NCBI GenBank assembly: GCA_003161615.1
Contig: PMOB01000005.1
Coordinates: forward strand, 320 to 39,704
Length of the DNA: 39,385 nucleotides
DNA from: Actinomycetota bacterium
Lineage (GTDB): Bacteria; Actinomycetota; Thermoleophilia; Gaiellales; Gaiellaceae
Direction: 5' to 3'
In this document: positions 7,130 through 16,845 of the stretch, piece by piece
Numbering within the stretch: position 1 is the stretch's first letter
Layout of the letters: every line of letters starts with the position of its first letter
The notes under the pieces: generated by a model
Told to the model about the DNA's origin: nothing
The model's database searches: none
The model's input: the letters and a program-made list of their open reading frames with translations, nothing else
Translations under genes and position numbers: made by a program

Positions 7130-8923
7130 GTGCCGTCTCTAGCCGACACGACGATTCGCCTGCTTGGCCAAGAGCCGCTTGCGGGGCGGATTCCCGCCGC
7201 TGAGCAGCTTCGGCTCGCGGAGATCCTCGACCGCGCCGGCTTCGCCTATCTCGAGGTTTCCGGAGGCGGCTGCTTCGAGTCCGCGGTCAAGCGCGGGGTG
7301 GAGAGCCCGTGGGAGCGGATCCGAGCGCTCAAGTCGCGGGTCAAGACGCCGCTAGGGCTAGCGCTGCGCGGCCGCTTCCTCGTCGGCTCCCGGCCCGTGG
7401 ACGCCGACTTTGCCCGCCGCTTCGTCGCGACCGCCGCCGAGAACGGGATCGACGTTTTCCGGCTCCATGACCCTCTCAATGACATCTCGAACCTCCGTGA
7501 AGCGGCGGAGGCGATCGTCGCCGCCGACCGCGACTTCGAGGCGGGTCTCGTGTACAGCCCGGGCCGCACCGGCGAGGTCGAGACGCTGATCGAGCGCGCC
7601 AAGATGCTCCCCGAGCTCGGCGCTGTCCGCGTCCTGCTCCACGACCCGACGGGAGGCTTGCAGCCGCATAGGGCGGAGGAACTCGTCCACGCGCTCGCGG
7701 AGGCGAGCGGACTGCCGGTCGGGATCTACGCCCAGGGCGCCGGTGGCAGTGCGCTCGCGGCCACGCTCGCGGCCGCCCGCGCCGGCGCACAGCTCATCGC
7801 CTGCGCGATCTACCCGCTCGCGTTGACCCTTCACCGCGTCTCCGGCGAGGCGCTCGCGGACGCGCTCGCGGGCGAAGGCCTCGCCTCCGGCGTCGACGTC
7901 GACGTGCTCTGGGAGGCGACGGATCTCGTCGACGAGCACATCGGCGACGAGCTCGTGACGCCGCTCGTGCCGCGGATCGCGGTTTTGGCGGCTCGCCACG
8001 ACGTTCCCGCCAGTGTCGTCGCCGGCGTCGACCAGGCGCTGCAGGCGGAAGGCGCGGGCGACCGGCTCGACGAAGTGCTCGCGGAGCTCGACCTCATCCG
8101 TTCCGAGACCGGCTCGCCGCCGCTCGCCTCTCCGATCGGACAGGTGCTCGCGTCCCAGGCGCTCATCAACGTTCTCTCGGCAAGCCGCTATCTCACGATC
8201 GTCGACGAGCTGCGCGCCCTCGTCACCGGCGCCTTCGGCACGCCACCGGCGCCGATCGATCCTGCCCTCGAGCGGGTCGTGCAGCTGACTCACGACCCGG
8301 AGTCGGAGGAGGACGTGACGCCGGCGTTCAGCGAGATCCGCGAGCGCGCCGAAGGGATGGCCGCAAGCGAGGAGGAGCTGCTCCTCCTCGGGCTCTTCGG
8401 CGAGGACGCCGAGCAGCTGCTGCGCGGCATTCGCGGCCGCGGCCGCCGGGACGACGACATGGCCACGCTCGACGAGGGCCGTGCTGAGCGGATCCGCGAG
8501 GTGGTGCGGATCGTCCAGGAATCCGGGATCGGCGAGGTGACGATCGAGGAAGAAGGCCTGCGGATCTCCGTCCGCTCGACGCCGGATGCTCCGGCCGGTG
8601 GCGGCGAGCCGTCGCTCGCGATCACCGAGCCCGATCTGCCGGCGGTCGCGCCGGTGAGCGGGAGCCTCGTCCGCGTCGAGTCGCCGATGGTCGGCACGTT
8701 CTACCGCTCGCCGCAGCCGGACGCGCCGTCGTTCGTCGAGGTCGGCGACGTCGTCGCCCCCGGTCAGACCCTTTGCATCCTCGAGGCGATGAAGCTGATG
8801 AACGAGGTCAAGGCGGACGTCGAGGGAGTCGTCCGGGCGGTTCACGTCGAGAACACCCAGCCGGTGGAGTTCGGGCAGCTGCTTTTCGAGCTCGAGCCGC
8901 TCGCGAGCCGTCCCGCGCTCTAA
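7130..8923 (+). CDS. accB: Degenerate carboxyltransferase domain fused to biotin carboxyl carrier protein (AccB)
   Basis: A 597-residue fusion. Residues ~1-430 have the fold signatures of the carboxyltransferase of pyruvate carboxylase/oxaloacetate decarboxylase alpha (DTTIR at 6-10, [25 protein letters not shown] near 110). All expected metal-site residues are changed: the Asp of LRDAHQ is Leu11, the carboxylated Lys of IKDMAG is His171, and both His of HTHD are Tyr200 and Gln202. Residues 444-597 are a complete AccB: a leading helix pair ([14 protein letters not shown]), a Pro/Ala-rich linker and a biotinyl domain with EAMKLMNE, Lys555 being the biotin site. An in-frame ATG at 8459 could give a free 154-residue AccB. 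The gene sits 4 bases before accC, so the carrier probably serves acetyl-CoA (or acyl-CoA) carboxylase; the front domain may be structural. Confidence 0.85.
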   Translation: MPSLADTTIRLLGQEPLAGRIPAAEQLRLAEILDRAGFAYLEVSGGGCFESAVKRGVESPWERIRALKSRVKTPLGLALRGRFLVGSRPVDADFARRFVATAAENGIDVFRLHDPLNDISNLREAAEAIVAADRDFEAGLVYSPGRTGEVETLIERAKMLPELGAVRVLLHDPTGGLQPHRAEELVHALAEASGLPVGIYAQGAGGSALAATLAAARAGAQLIACAIYPLALTLHRVSGEALADALAGEGLASGVDVDVLWEATDLVDEHIGDELVTPLVPRIAVLAARHDVPASVVAGVDQALQAEGAGDRLDEVLAELDLIRSETGSPPLASPIGQVLASQALINVLSASRYLTIVDELRALVTGAFGTPPAPIDPALERVVQLTHDPESEEDVTPAFSEIRERAEGMAASEEELLLLGLFGEDAEQLLRGIRGRGRRDDDMATLDEGRAERIREVVRIVQESGIGEVTIEEEGLRISVRSTPDAPAGGGEPSLAITEPDLPAVAPVSGSLVRVESPMVGTFYRSPQPDAPSFVEVGDVVAPGQTLCILEAMKLMNEVKADVEGVVRAVHVENTQPVEFGQLLFELEPLASRPAL

Positions 8924-8927
8924 CGAG

Positions 8928-10292
8928 ATGTTTTCCCGTGTCCTCGTAGCGAACCGCGGCGAGATCGCCGTCCGCGTCATCCGTGCGCTCCACGAGCTCC
9001 GGATCGAGGCGGTTGCCGTCTACTCGACCGCCGACGAGGATGCCCTCCACGTCCGGCTCGCCGACCGTTCCGTTCGGATCGGCCCGCCGCCGGCTGCCGA
9101 GAGCTATCTCAACGTCGCCTCGATCGTCGCCGCGGCGAAGACGACCGGCTGCGAGGCCGTGCATCCCGGCTACGGCTTTCTGGCCGAGAACGCCGAGTTC
9201 GTCCGGATGTGCGAGGACAACGAGCTCGTCTTCATCGGCCCGACCGCCGAGGTGATGGAGCGGATGGGGGACAAGGCTCGTGCGAAGGCGGAGATGCGCG
9301 CCGCAGGCGTCCCGCTCGTGCCGGGAACAGAAGGCATCGCGGGGCCGGAGGATGCGCGAGTCGCGGCGGCGGAGCTCGGCTTCCCCGTGCTCCTCAAGGC
9401 AGCGGCGGGCGGCGGCGGCAAGGGCATGCGGCTCGTGTCGGCCCCGGAGGAGCTCCACGACGCCTACCAGCGCGCTGCCGGCGAGGCGCACGCAGCGTTC
9501 GGCGACGGCTCGCTCTACGTCGAGAAGGTGATTACGCCGGCACGGCATGTCGAGATCCAGGTTCTCTGCGACAACCACGGCCACGTCCTCACATGCGGTG
9601 AGCGCGAGTGCTCGATCCAGCGCCGCCACCAGAAGCTGATCGAGGAGTCGCCGTCGCCTGCGCTCGACGCCGAGCTGCGCGAGGAGATGGAGGCCGCGGC
9701 CGAGCGCGCCTGCGAGCACATCGGCTACCGCAACGCCGGGACGATCGAGTTCCTTGTCGGCCCGGACGGATCGTTCTCTTTCATCGAGATGAACACGCGA
9801 CTCCAGGTCGAGCATCCCGTCACCGAGCTCATCTCCTCGATCGACCTCGTCCGGGAGCAGGTGCGGATCGCGGCCGGCGAGGCGCTCGCGCACGGCGGCC
9901 GCTCCGGGCCTCGCCTCGGGCATGCGATCGAGCTGCGCATCAACGCCGAGGACCCGAGGCGCGATTTCGCGCCCGCGCCGGGAAAGATCGTGCGCTTCCG
10001 GCCGCCGCTCGGCCCCGGCGTCCGCGTCGACACCTTCGTCGAAGAGGGGACGGTCATCTCGCCGTACTACGACTCACTCATCGCCAAGGTCGTCGTTCAC
10101 GACGCGAGCCGCAAGCTTGCGATCGAGCGGTCGCTTCGCGTGCTCGGCGAGTTCGAGATCGAGGGAGTCCCCACGACGAAGGCCCTCCTCGCCGACATCC
10201 TCGCGAGCGACGAGTTCCGCAGCGGCGAGTACTCGACGGCGTTCCTCGAGGAGGCGGGCGCGCGGCTCCCCGCCCTCGCGGGCTCCGAATGA
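8928..10292 (+). CDS. accC: Biotin carboxylase subunit of acyl-CoA carboxylase
   Basis: Carboxylates the biotin of the carrier domain encoded just upstream, using ATP and bicarbonate. The ATP-grasp enzyme is full length (454 residues) with LVANRGEIAVRVIRA at the start, HPGYGFLAEN, the glycine-rich loop AAAGGGGKGMR, and EMNTRLQVEHPVTE carrying the catalytic Glu/Asn/Arg residues. No carboxyltransferase beta/alpha subunit genes (accD, accA) are in the window. The stop overlaps the next start as ATGA. Confidence 0.97.
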   Translation: MFSRVLVANRGEIAVRVIRALHELRIEAVAVYSTADEDALHVRLADRSVRIGPPPAAESYLNVASIVAAAKTTGCEAVHPGYGFLAENAEFVRMCEDNELVFIGPTAEVMERMGDKARAKAEMRAAGVPLVPGTEGIAGPEDARVAAAELGFPVLLKAAAGGGGKGMRLVSAPEELHDAYQRAAGEAHAAFGDGSLYVEKVITPARHVEIQVLCDNHGHVLTCGERECSIQRRHQKLIEESPSPALDAELREEMEAAAERACEHIGYRNAGTIEFLVGPDGSFSFIEMNTRLQVEHPVTELISSIDLVREQVRIAAGEALAHGGRSGPRLGHAIELRINAEDPRRDFAPAPGKIVRFRPPLGPGVRVDTFVEEGTVISPYYDSLIAKVVVHDASRKLAIERSLRVLGEFEIEGVPTTKALLADILASDEFRSGEYSTAFLEEAGARLPALAGSE

Positions 10293-10594
10293 CGCGCGTC
10301 CTCTCGAAGGACGAAGCCGGCTCGGTGCGGGTCAGCGAGGCGGCACTCGCGCAGATCGTCGGCGGTGCCGTCTCGTCCGTGGAGGGAGCGCGGCTGCGTA
10401 CGGGACGGCGGCGGCTCGCGCTCGAGCTCGCTGACGGCCACGTGCGGGCGGAGCTCGAGGTCGCGGTCGCGTACGGGCTTCTCCTCCAGGACGTCGCGCG
10501 CGCGGTGCAGGAACGGGTCGGCGAAGCACTCGCACGCATTTGTGGGGCCGAGGTGGACGCCGTGAACGTGAGCGTTGTGGAGCTCGTCCGGTGA
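10289..10594 (+). CDS. Asp23/Gls24 family envelope-stress protein
   Basis: A 101-residue Asp23/Gls24 (DUF322) protein: GSVRVSEAALAQIVGGAVSSVEGA is the family N-terminal motif and VAYGLLLQDVARAVQERVGEAL the central helix. Members associate with the membrane through partners and are often alkaline-stress or cell-wall linked; the exact role is unknown. The position accC-asp23-nusB is the same as in Bacillus and relatives, which strengthens the call. ATG 10289 overlaps the accC stop. Confidence 0.85.
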   Translation: MTRVLSKDEAGSVRVSEAALAQIVGGAVSSVEGARLRTGRRRLALELADGHVRAELEVAVAYGLLLQDVARAVQERVGEALARICGAEVDAVNVSVVELVR

Positions 10595-10977
10595 GCGAGG
10601 TCAGCCGCCGCGAGGCGCGCCGCGCCGCCGTGTTCATCCTCTTCCAGTCGGACGTCACCGGCCGGCCGCTCGGCTCGCTCTACGAGGGCGAGGTCGACCC
10701 GTACACGGAGCGGCTCGCGCAGGCTGTCTCGGGCCGGACGGAAGAGCTCGATGCCCGGATCACCGAGGCATCCGACGACTGGACGGCGGACCGGCTCGGC
10801 GCCGTCGAGCGCAACGTCCTCCGTGTTGCGCTCGAGGAGCTCGACGAAGGCGAGGTGCCGGTCGAGGTCGTCCTCGACGAGGCGGTGACGCTGTCGAAGC
10901 GGTACGCATCGGAGGACGCTGCGAGGCTCGTGAACGGGATCCTCGGTAGGGTCGTGCGCGAGGCCGCCGGCACATGA
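10591..10977 (+). CDS. nusB: Transcription antitermination factor NusB
   Basis: Binds boxA of rRNA leaders with NusE/S10 during processive antitermination. The all-helical protein of 128 residues shows the family start RREARRAAVFILFQSDV, then VERNVLRVALEELDEG and VVLDEAVTLSKRYASEDAARLVNGILG, the conserved C-terminal helices. GTG 10591 overlaps the previous stop as GTGA and the stop overlaps the next ATG, so it is inside a tight operon. Confidence 0.93.
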   Translation: MSEVSRREARRAAVFILFQSDVTGRPLGSLYEGEVDPYTERLAQAVSGRTEELDARITEASDDWTADRLGAVERNVLRVALEELDEGEVPVEVVLDEAVTLSKRYASEDAARLVNGILGRVVREAAGT

Positions 10978-11189
10978 GCACAGAGGATTCCCTGACGAAA
11001 GCGGAGGAGTTGCTGGCGCGGCTCGAGGCGGCGCGCGCGGAGCTCGAGCAGCTCTCGCAGGGCGAGCCGGCCTCGCCGGAGCGCGCGATCGAGCTGCTCG
11101 CCGAGCTTGCCGAGCTCGCGAAGGCAGTCGAGGAGGAGCTCGAGCGGGCGCAGCGGCAGGCGGAGTCCGGCGGCGATGCACAGTCCTGA
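10974..11189 (+). CDS. xseB: Small coiled-coil protein, possible XseB
   Basis: A 71-residue, highly charged helical protein. The position between nusB and ispA is where xseA-xseB usually lies, and the pattern AIELLAELAELAKAVEEELERAQRQ resembles the second helix of exodeoxyribonuclease VII small subunit. The first helix and the loop (QGEPASPERA) fit only loosely. No xseA is in the window, so if this is XseB its large subunit is encoded elsewhere. It could instead be an unrelated coiled-coil protein. It overlaps both neighbours. Confidence 0.5.
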   Translation: MSTEDSLTKAEELLARLEAARAELEQLSQGEPASPERAIELLAELAELAKAVEEELERAQRQAESGGDAQS

Positions 11190-11946
11190 CGAGCTGAAGG
11201 CGCTCGCCGAGGAGGCGCTCGCGCAGCTCGACTTGTGGCCGGAGCTCCACGGACAGGGGACGTCCGTCCGCTATTCGCTCGAGGTCGGCGGCAAGCGCGT
11301 GCGTCCCGTGATCGCGCTCGCGGTCGGCGAGGCGCTCGGCGCACCCGTCGAGCAGGTCATGCCGGCGGCCCTCGCGATCGAGCTCGTCCACACGTTCTCG
11401 CTCGTCCACGACGACTTGCCCGCGATGGACGACGACGAGGAACGGCGCGGCAATCCCTCCACCTGGAAGAAGTTCGGCGAGGGGACGGCGGTGCTCGCCG
11501 GCGACGCGCTGCTCGCCGAGGCCTTCCGGCTCGCCGCCCGTTACCCGTCGTCGGCCGTCGCGCGTGAGCTCGCCGAGGCGACGCTCGGCATGATCGGCGG
11601 CCAGTACCTCGACACGATGGTCGAGGGCTACGACCTCGCCGCCGTGCACCGGCTGAAGACGGGCCGGCTCTTCTACGCGTCCGTAACGCTGGCGCTCTGG
11701 GCGGCGGAGCTGCCGGAGGCCTCGCAGGCGCCGTGGCGCGCGTTCGCGGAGGAGCTGGGGCTGCTCTTCCAGATCGTCGACGACATCCTCGACTCCGACG
11801 GCTACGTGCGCGAGCACGGCTTGGACGGCGCTCGCCGCTTCGCCGACGACGCTGCCGAGCGGGCGCGGGAGCGGCTCGGCGAGGTGGAGGCGGACACGGC
11901 CGTCCTGCGCGAGATCGTCGACGGGCTCGCGGTCCGAACGGCTTGA
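11176..11946 (+). CDS. ispA: Short-chain polyprenyl synthase (FPP/GGPP type), shortened C-terminus
   Basis: Condenses isopentenyl diphosphate with allylic diphosphates in isoprenoid synthesis. Seen: GGKRVRP (38-44), the first aspartate-rich motif DDLPAMD at 79-85 in bacterial short-chain form, Lys161-Thr162, FQ and the second motif DDILD at 202-206. The stretch that normally follows, with GK and the conserved Lys of the GxDxxxGK segment, is absent: DILD is joined by three residues to the next helix (YVREHGLDGARRFA). The protein is thus about 256 residues instead of ~295. Phe74 and Ser75 before the first motif suggest a C15-C20 product. The start overlaps the upstream gene by 14 bases. Confidence 0.88.
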   Translation: MHSPDELKALAEEALAQLDLWPELHGQGTSVRYSLEVGGKRVRPVIALAVGEALGAPVEQVMPAALAIELVHTFSLVHDDLPAMDDDEERRGNPSTWKKFGEGTAVLAGDALLAEAFRLAARYPSSAVARELAEATLGMIGGQYLDTMVEGYDLAAVHRLKTGRLFYASVTLALWAAELPEASQAPWRAFAEELGLLFQIVDDILDSDGYVREHGLDGARRFADDAAERARERLGEVEADTAVLREIVDGLAVRTA

Positions 11947-12710
11947 AGAAACGCCTCGACGTCCTCCTCGTCGAGCGCGGGCTCGCGGAGTCGCGGGCGC
12001 AGGCGCAGGCGCTCGTCCTCGCGGGACGGGTTCATGGTCACGACAAGCCGGGCCAGCAGGTGGACGAGATGGTCGAGCTCGTCGTCGAGCAGCCGCCGCC
12101 ATACGTCTCGCGCGGCGGCGAGAAGCTCGCGCACGGCCTCGACGGGCTCGGCGTGGATCCGGCAGGCCTCGACTGCGTCGATGTCGGCGCCTCGACGGGC
12201 GGGTTCACGGATGTTCTCCTCCAGCGCGGCGCCTCCCGCGTGATTGCGATCGACGTCGGTTATGGACAGCTCCATCCGCGGCTGCGCAACGACCCACGCG
12301 TCACCGTCCTCGAGCGAACGAATGCGCGGACGCTGAGCGACCTCCCGTACGCGCCGCAGCTCGCTGTCTGCGACGTCTCCTTCATCTCCGTCCGCACGGC
12401 GCTGCCGCCGGTGCTGCGGCTGTGCGCGCCGGGCTGGCAGACCGTCGTGCTCGTGAAGCCGCAGTTCGAGGCCGGGCGCGCCGACGTGGGGAAAGGAGGC
12501 GTCGTGCGCGACGACGCCGTGCGGCATCGGGTCGTGCGTGAGGTCGCCGAGGCGGCGCTGAGCTGGCAGGCGGCCGTCGCCGGCGTCGTAGACTCGGGGC
12601 TGCCGGGCCCGAAGGGAAACCGCGAGATCTTTCTCCACCTCGTCCACTCCGACCAGCCCACGCTTCCCGATGACTTCGACGAGCGGATCGAGCATGCACT
12701 CGCCGGTTGA
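11943..12710 (+). CDS. tlyA: TlyA-family rRNA methyltransferase
   Basis: Probable 2'-O-methyltransferase of 16S and/or 23S rRNA. The N-terminal S4 RNA-binding domain (KKRLDVLLVERGLAESRAQA) is followed by a linker with YVSRGGEKLAHGL and an FtsJ-like Rossmann domain with DVGASTGGFTDVLLQ, VCDVSFIS and LVKPQFEAGR. The Lys-Asp-Lys-Glu type catalytic residues of the family appear to be present. The start is TTG 11943 overlapping the ispA stop as TTGA. The ispA-tlyA-nadK-recN order is conserved in many Gram-positive genomes. Confidence 0.93.
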   Translation: MKKRLDVLLVERGLAESRAQAQALVLAGRVHGHDKPGQQVDEMVELVVEQPPPYVSRGGEKLAHGLDGLGVDPAGLDCVDVGASTGGFTDVLLQRGASRVIAIDVGYGQLHPRLRNDPRVTVLERTNARTLSDLPYAPQLAVCDVSFISVRTALPPVLRLCAPGWQTVVLVKPQFEAGRADVGKGGVVRDDAVRHRVVREVAEAALSWQAAVAGVVDSGLPGPKGNREIFLHLVHSDQPTLPDDFDERIEHALAG

Positions 12711-13479
12711 GACGGCGGCGATCGTCGCGCACGGCCGCGTCGACGTCGGGCCGGCGGTCGAGCGCGTGCGCGCGGTCGCGGCGTCCGGTGGCGTCGAGCT
12801 CGTCGACGATCCGGAGCGCGCACAGCTCGTAGTCGCCGTCGGCGGTGACGGGACGATCCTCCGCATCCTCGCCCGGCTGCTCGGGACCGGCATCCCGGTG
12901 ATCGGCGTCAACTTCGGGCGCGTCGGCTTCCTCGCCTCGATCGAGCCGGAGGAGCTCGAGACCGACCTTAAGCGCGTCTTCGCCGGTGAGTACCGCGTGA
13001 TCGAGCAGCCGACGCTCGAGGCGCAGCTCGACGGGAGAACGTTCGTCGCGGTCAACGACGTCGTCGCGACGAGCTCCACCCTCGGCCGGATGGTCGAGCT
13101 CGGCTGGGCGGTCGGGGGAGAGGACCTCGGGATCGTGTCGTGCGACGGGATGATCTGCTCCACGCCGTCCGGCTCGACCGCCTACAACCTTTCGAACGGC
13201 GGTCCGGTGCTCGTGCGCGGACTCGACGCGATGGCGATCACGTTCATCGCGCCGCACTCCCTCGAGGCGCGACCGCTCGTCGTGCCGCGGGGCGTGGAGC
13301 TGACCGTCCGCAATGCGACGGCGGATGTCGGCGCGGCCGTGCTCGTCGACGGTCACCGGAGCGGCGATCTCGCGCCCGACGCGTCGCTATCGATCGGGCT
13401 GGGCGAGCAGCGGAGCCTCCTCGCGACGCTTCCCGAGACGACGTTCTTCGTGCGCTACCGCGAAACGTTTACCGGGTAG
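12694..13479 (+). CDS. nadK: NAD kinase
   Basis: Phosphorylates NAD to NADP. The diagnostic GGDGT is at 50-54, followed by GVNFGRVGFLA, the second motif CDGMICSTPSGSTAYNLSNGG and the C-terminal beta structure. The length of 261 residues is slightly short because the N-terminal Rossmann part is trimmed. ATG 12694 lies 17 bases inside tlyA and gives a normal first strand (AAIVAHG). Confidence 0.94.
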   Translation: MHSPVETAAIVAHGRVDVGPAVERVRAVAASGGVELVDDPERAQLVVAVGGDGTILRILARLLGTGIPVIGVNFGRVGFLASIEPEELETDLKRVFAGEYRVIEQPTLEAQLDGRTFVAVNDVVATSSTLGRMVELGWAVGGEDLGIVSCDGMICSTPSGSTAYNLSNGGPVLVRGLDAMAITFIAPHSLEARPLVVPRGVELTVRNATADVGAAVLVDGHRSGDLAPDASLSIGLGEQRSLLATLPETTFFVRYRETFTG

Positions 13480-13516
13480 TCCCGAATGGCCAATGGTCGG
13501 CGTCGGACCGTCGATC

Positions 13517-13522
13517 TACGAT
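13517..13522 (+). promoter_or_regulatory. -10 element of recN (leaderless layout)
   Basis: TACGAT ends 7 bases before GTG 13530. No LexA-type palindrome lies in the 50-bp gap after nadK, although recN is an SOS gene in some bacteria. Confidence 0.45.
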
Positions 13523-13529
13523 CGGTTCC

Positions 13530-15146
13530 GTGCTTCGGCGTCTCCGCATCGAGAACCTCGTCCTGATTCGTGAGGCCGAGCTCGAGCTTGCGCCCGGGCT
13601 CAACGCGATCACCGGCGAGACCGGCGCGGGCAAGACGATCCTTGCGCAGGCGCTCGGCCTGCTTCTCGGCGCGAAAGGTGGGGAGGGCTACGTCGGCGCC
13701 GCGGGCGAGGAGGCGTACGTCGAGGCCGAGCTCGACCTGCCGGAGGAGCTCGACGAGCTCGGCGAGCTGCGGCCGGAGGACGAGGAGGCGCTGCTCGTCT
13801 CGCGCCGGGTCTTCTCCGACGGCCGAACGCGCGCCTACGCGTGGGGTCGCGCCGCCGCGCGCGTGGACGTCGCGGCCGCGGTCGAGCGCGTCGTCGCGAT
13901 GTCGGGGCAGTTCGAGCAGCGCCGGCTGGCGCGGCCGTCCTACCAGCTCGAGGTGCTCGATCGCTTCTGCGGCGAGGAGCAGCTCGCGCGCCGGAGAGAC
14001 GCGCGCACCGCGTGGCGAGATCTGCAGGCGGCGCGGCGCAGGCACGAGGAGCTGACCGTGAACGCCGCGGTCGCGGAGGCGCGGCTGGCGGAGCTGCGCG
14101 CGCTCGCCGAGGACACCGAGGGGATGGAGCCGGAGGACGAGGAGCGGCTGCGTACGGAGCGCGAGCGTCTGCGTCACGTCGCCGAGCTCGCGGCCGGAGC
14201 GGCGGAAGCGGCGGAGGCGTTGGCGCCCGACGAAGGGGAGGGCGCGAGCGGTCTTGTGGGTCTCGCCGAGCGGGCGGTCGCGCCGCTCGAGCACATCGCG
14301 CCCGAGCTGAAGCGCGCCGGCGACGAGCTGCGCGACGCCGAGCTTCGGCTGCGGGAGACGGCGTCCGATCTCCACTCCTTCCTCGCCTCGCTGGAAGCGG
14401 AGCCAGGCAGGTTGGAGCAGCTGGAAGCCGACCTCGACCGGATTGCCGAGACGAAGCGCCGCTTCCGGTGCGAGACCTACGCGGAGCTGCTGGCGCGCGC
14501 CGCCGAGGCGCGAGCCGAGCTCGCCGCGCTCGAGGACGGCGTCGATCCGGCGGAGATGGCGGCGCGCGAGCTCGCCGCCGCCGAGGAGCGCGTCCACGTG
14601 CTCTGCCTCGAGCTGCGCGCCGAGCGGAACGCCGCCGCGCCCGCCTTCGCGGACGCCGTTGCCGCGGAGCTCCGCGACGTCGGGATGGGCGACGGTGAAT
14701 TCGTCTGCGAGCTGCGGGAGCGAGAGGAACCCGGCTCGACAGGATCCGACGACGCCGTCTTTCTCGTGCGCCCCAACGCCGGCCTGCCGTTCGCGCCGGT
14801 CGCCGAGACGGCATCCGGTGGTGAGCTCTCCCGCATCGCACTCGCGATCGCAGCCGTCGCCGGCGGGGACACACTCGTCTTCGACGAGATCGACGCGGGC
14901 ATCGGCGGCGAGACGGCGCACGCGGTCGGACGGCTCCTGCAGCGGCTCGGCGAGAGGGCGCAGGTCGTGACGATCACGCACCTGCCGCAGATCGCCGCGC
15001 TCGCCGACCGCCATTTCCGCGTCGAGAAGACGCCGGGCGATCCGACCCACACGCGGATCGAGCAGCTCGGCGACGAGGAGCGGAAGGCCGAGCTCGAGCG
15101 GATGCTCGGCGGCGAGGAATTCCTCGCGACCGTGCGCGCGGGCTAG
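13530..15146 (+). CDS. recN: DNA repair protein RecN
   Basis: SMC-like ATPase acting in double-strand break repair. Walker A GETGAGKT is at 29-36, the ABC signature SGGELSRIALAI near the C-terminus, then Walker B LVFDEIDAGIGG and the H-loop THLPQIAALAD. The middle (about residues 150-380) is a Glu/Arg/Ala-rich antiparallel coiled coil. With 538 residues it is near the usual 550. The frame is open far upstream inside nadK, but the conserved start LRRLRIENLVLI fixes GTG 13530. Confidence 0.95.
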   Translation: MLRRLRIENLVLIREAELELAPGLNAITGETGAGKTILAQALGLLLGAKGGEGYVGAAGEEAYVEAELDLPEELDELGELRPEDEEALLVSRRVFSDGRTRAYAWGRAAARVDVAAAVERVVAMSGQFEQRRLARPSYQLEVLDRFCGEEQLARRRDARTAWRDLQAARRRHEELTVNAAVAEARLAELRALAEDTEGMEPEDEERLRTERERLRHVAELAAGAAEAAEALAPDEGEGASGLVGLAERAVAPLEHIAPELKRAGDELRDAELRLRETASDLHSFLASLEAEPGRLEQLEADLDRIAETKRRFRCETYAELLARAAEARAELAALEDGVDPAEMAARELAAAEERVHVLCLELRAERNAAAPAFADAVAAELRDVGMGDGEFVCELREREEPGSTGSDDAVFLVRPNAGLPFAPVAETASGGELSRIALAIAAVAGGDTLVFDEIDAGIGGETAHAVGRLLQRLGERAQVVTITHLPQIAALADRHFRVEKTPGDPTHTRIEQLGDEERKAELERMLGGEEFLATVRAG

Positions 15147-15164
15147 CTCTCCGGCCGCTCGTAC

Positions 15165-15173
15165 TGCTACCCT
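15165..15173 (+). promoter_or_regulatory. Extended -10 of pyrG
   Basis: TGC followed by TACCCT (15168-15173) is an extended -10 (TGN-TANNNT). It ends 8 bases before GTG 15182, within the 35-bp gap after recN. Confidence 0.5.
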
Positions 15174-15175
15174 GA

Positions 15176-16822
<1,647 letters not shown>

Positions 16823-16833
16823 CCGCCTCTGCG

Positions 16834-16839
16834 TACGAT
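16834..16839 (+). promoter_or_regulatory. -10 element before the M20 peptidase gene
   Basis: TACGAT ends 6 bases before GTG 16846, in the 23-bp gap after pyrG. Confidence 0.45.
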
Positions 16840-16845
16840 CGCGGC

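Noticed and set aside
7358-8980. 540-codon minus-strand frame
   Set aside because: Codon-aligned antisense of the carboxyltransferase-like/AccB fusion; no family resemblance.
10078-12102. 674-codon minus-strand frame across accC to tlyA
   Set aside because: The plus strand holds six overlapping recognisable genes here; the frame is Arg/Ala low complexity typical of GC-rich antisense sequence.
13480-13529. SOS control of recN
   Set aside because: No GAAC-N4-GTTC palindrome lies in the gap upstream of recN.
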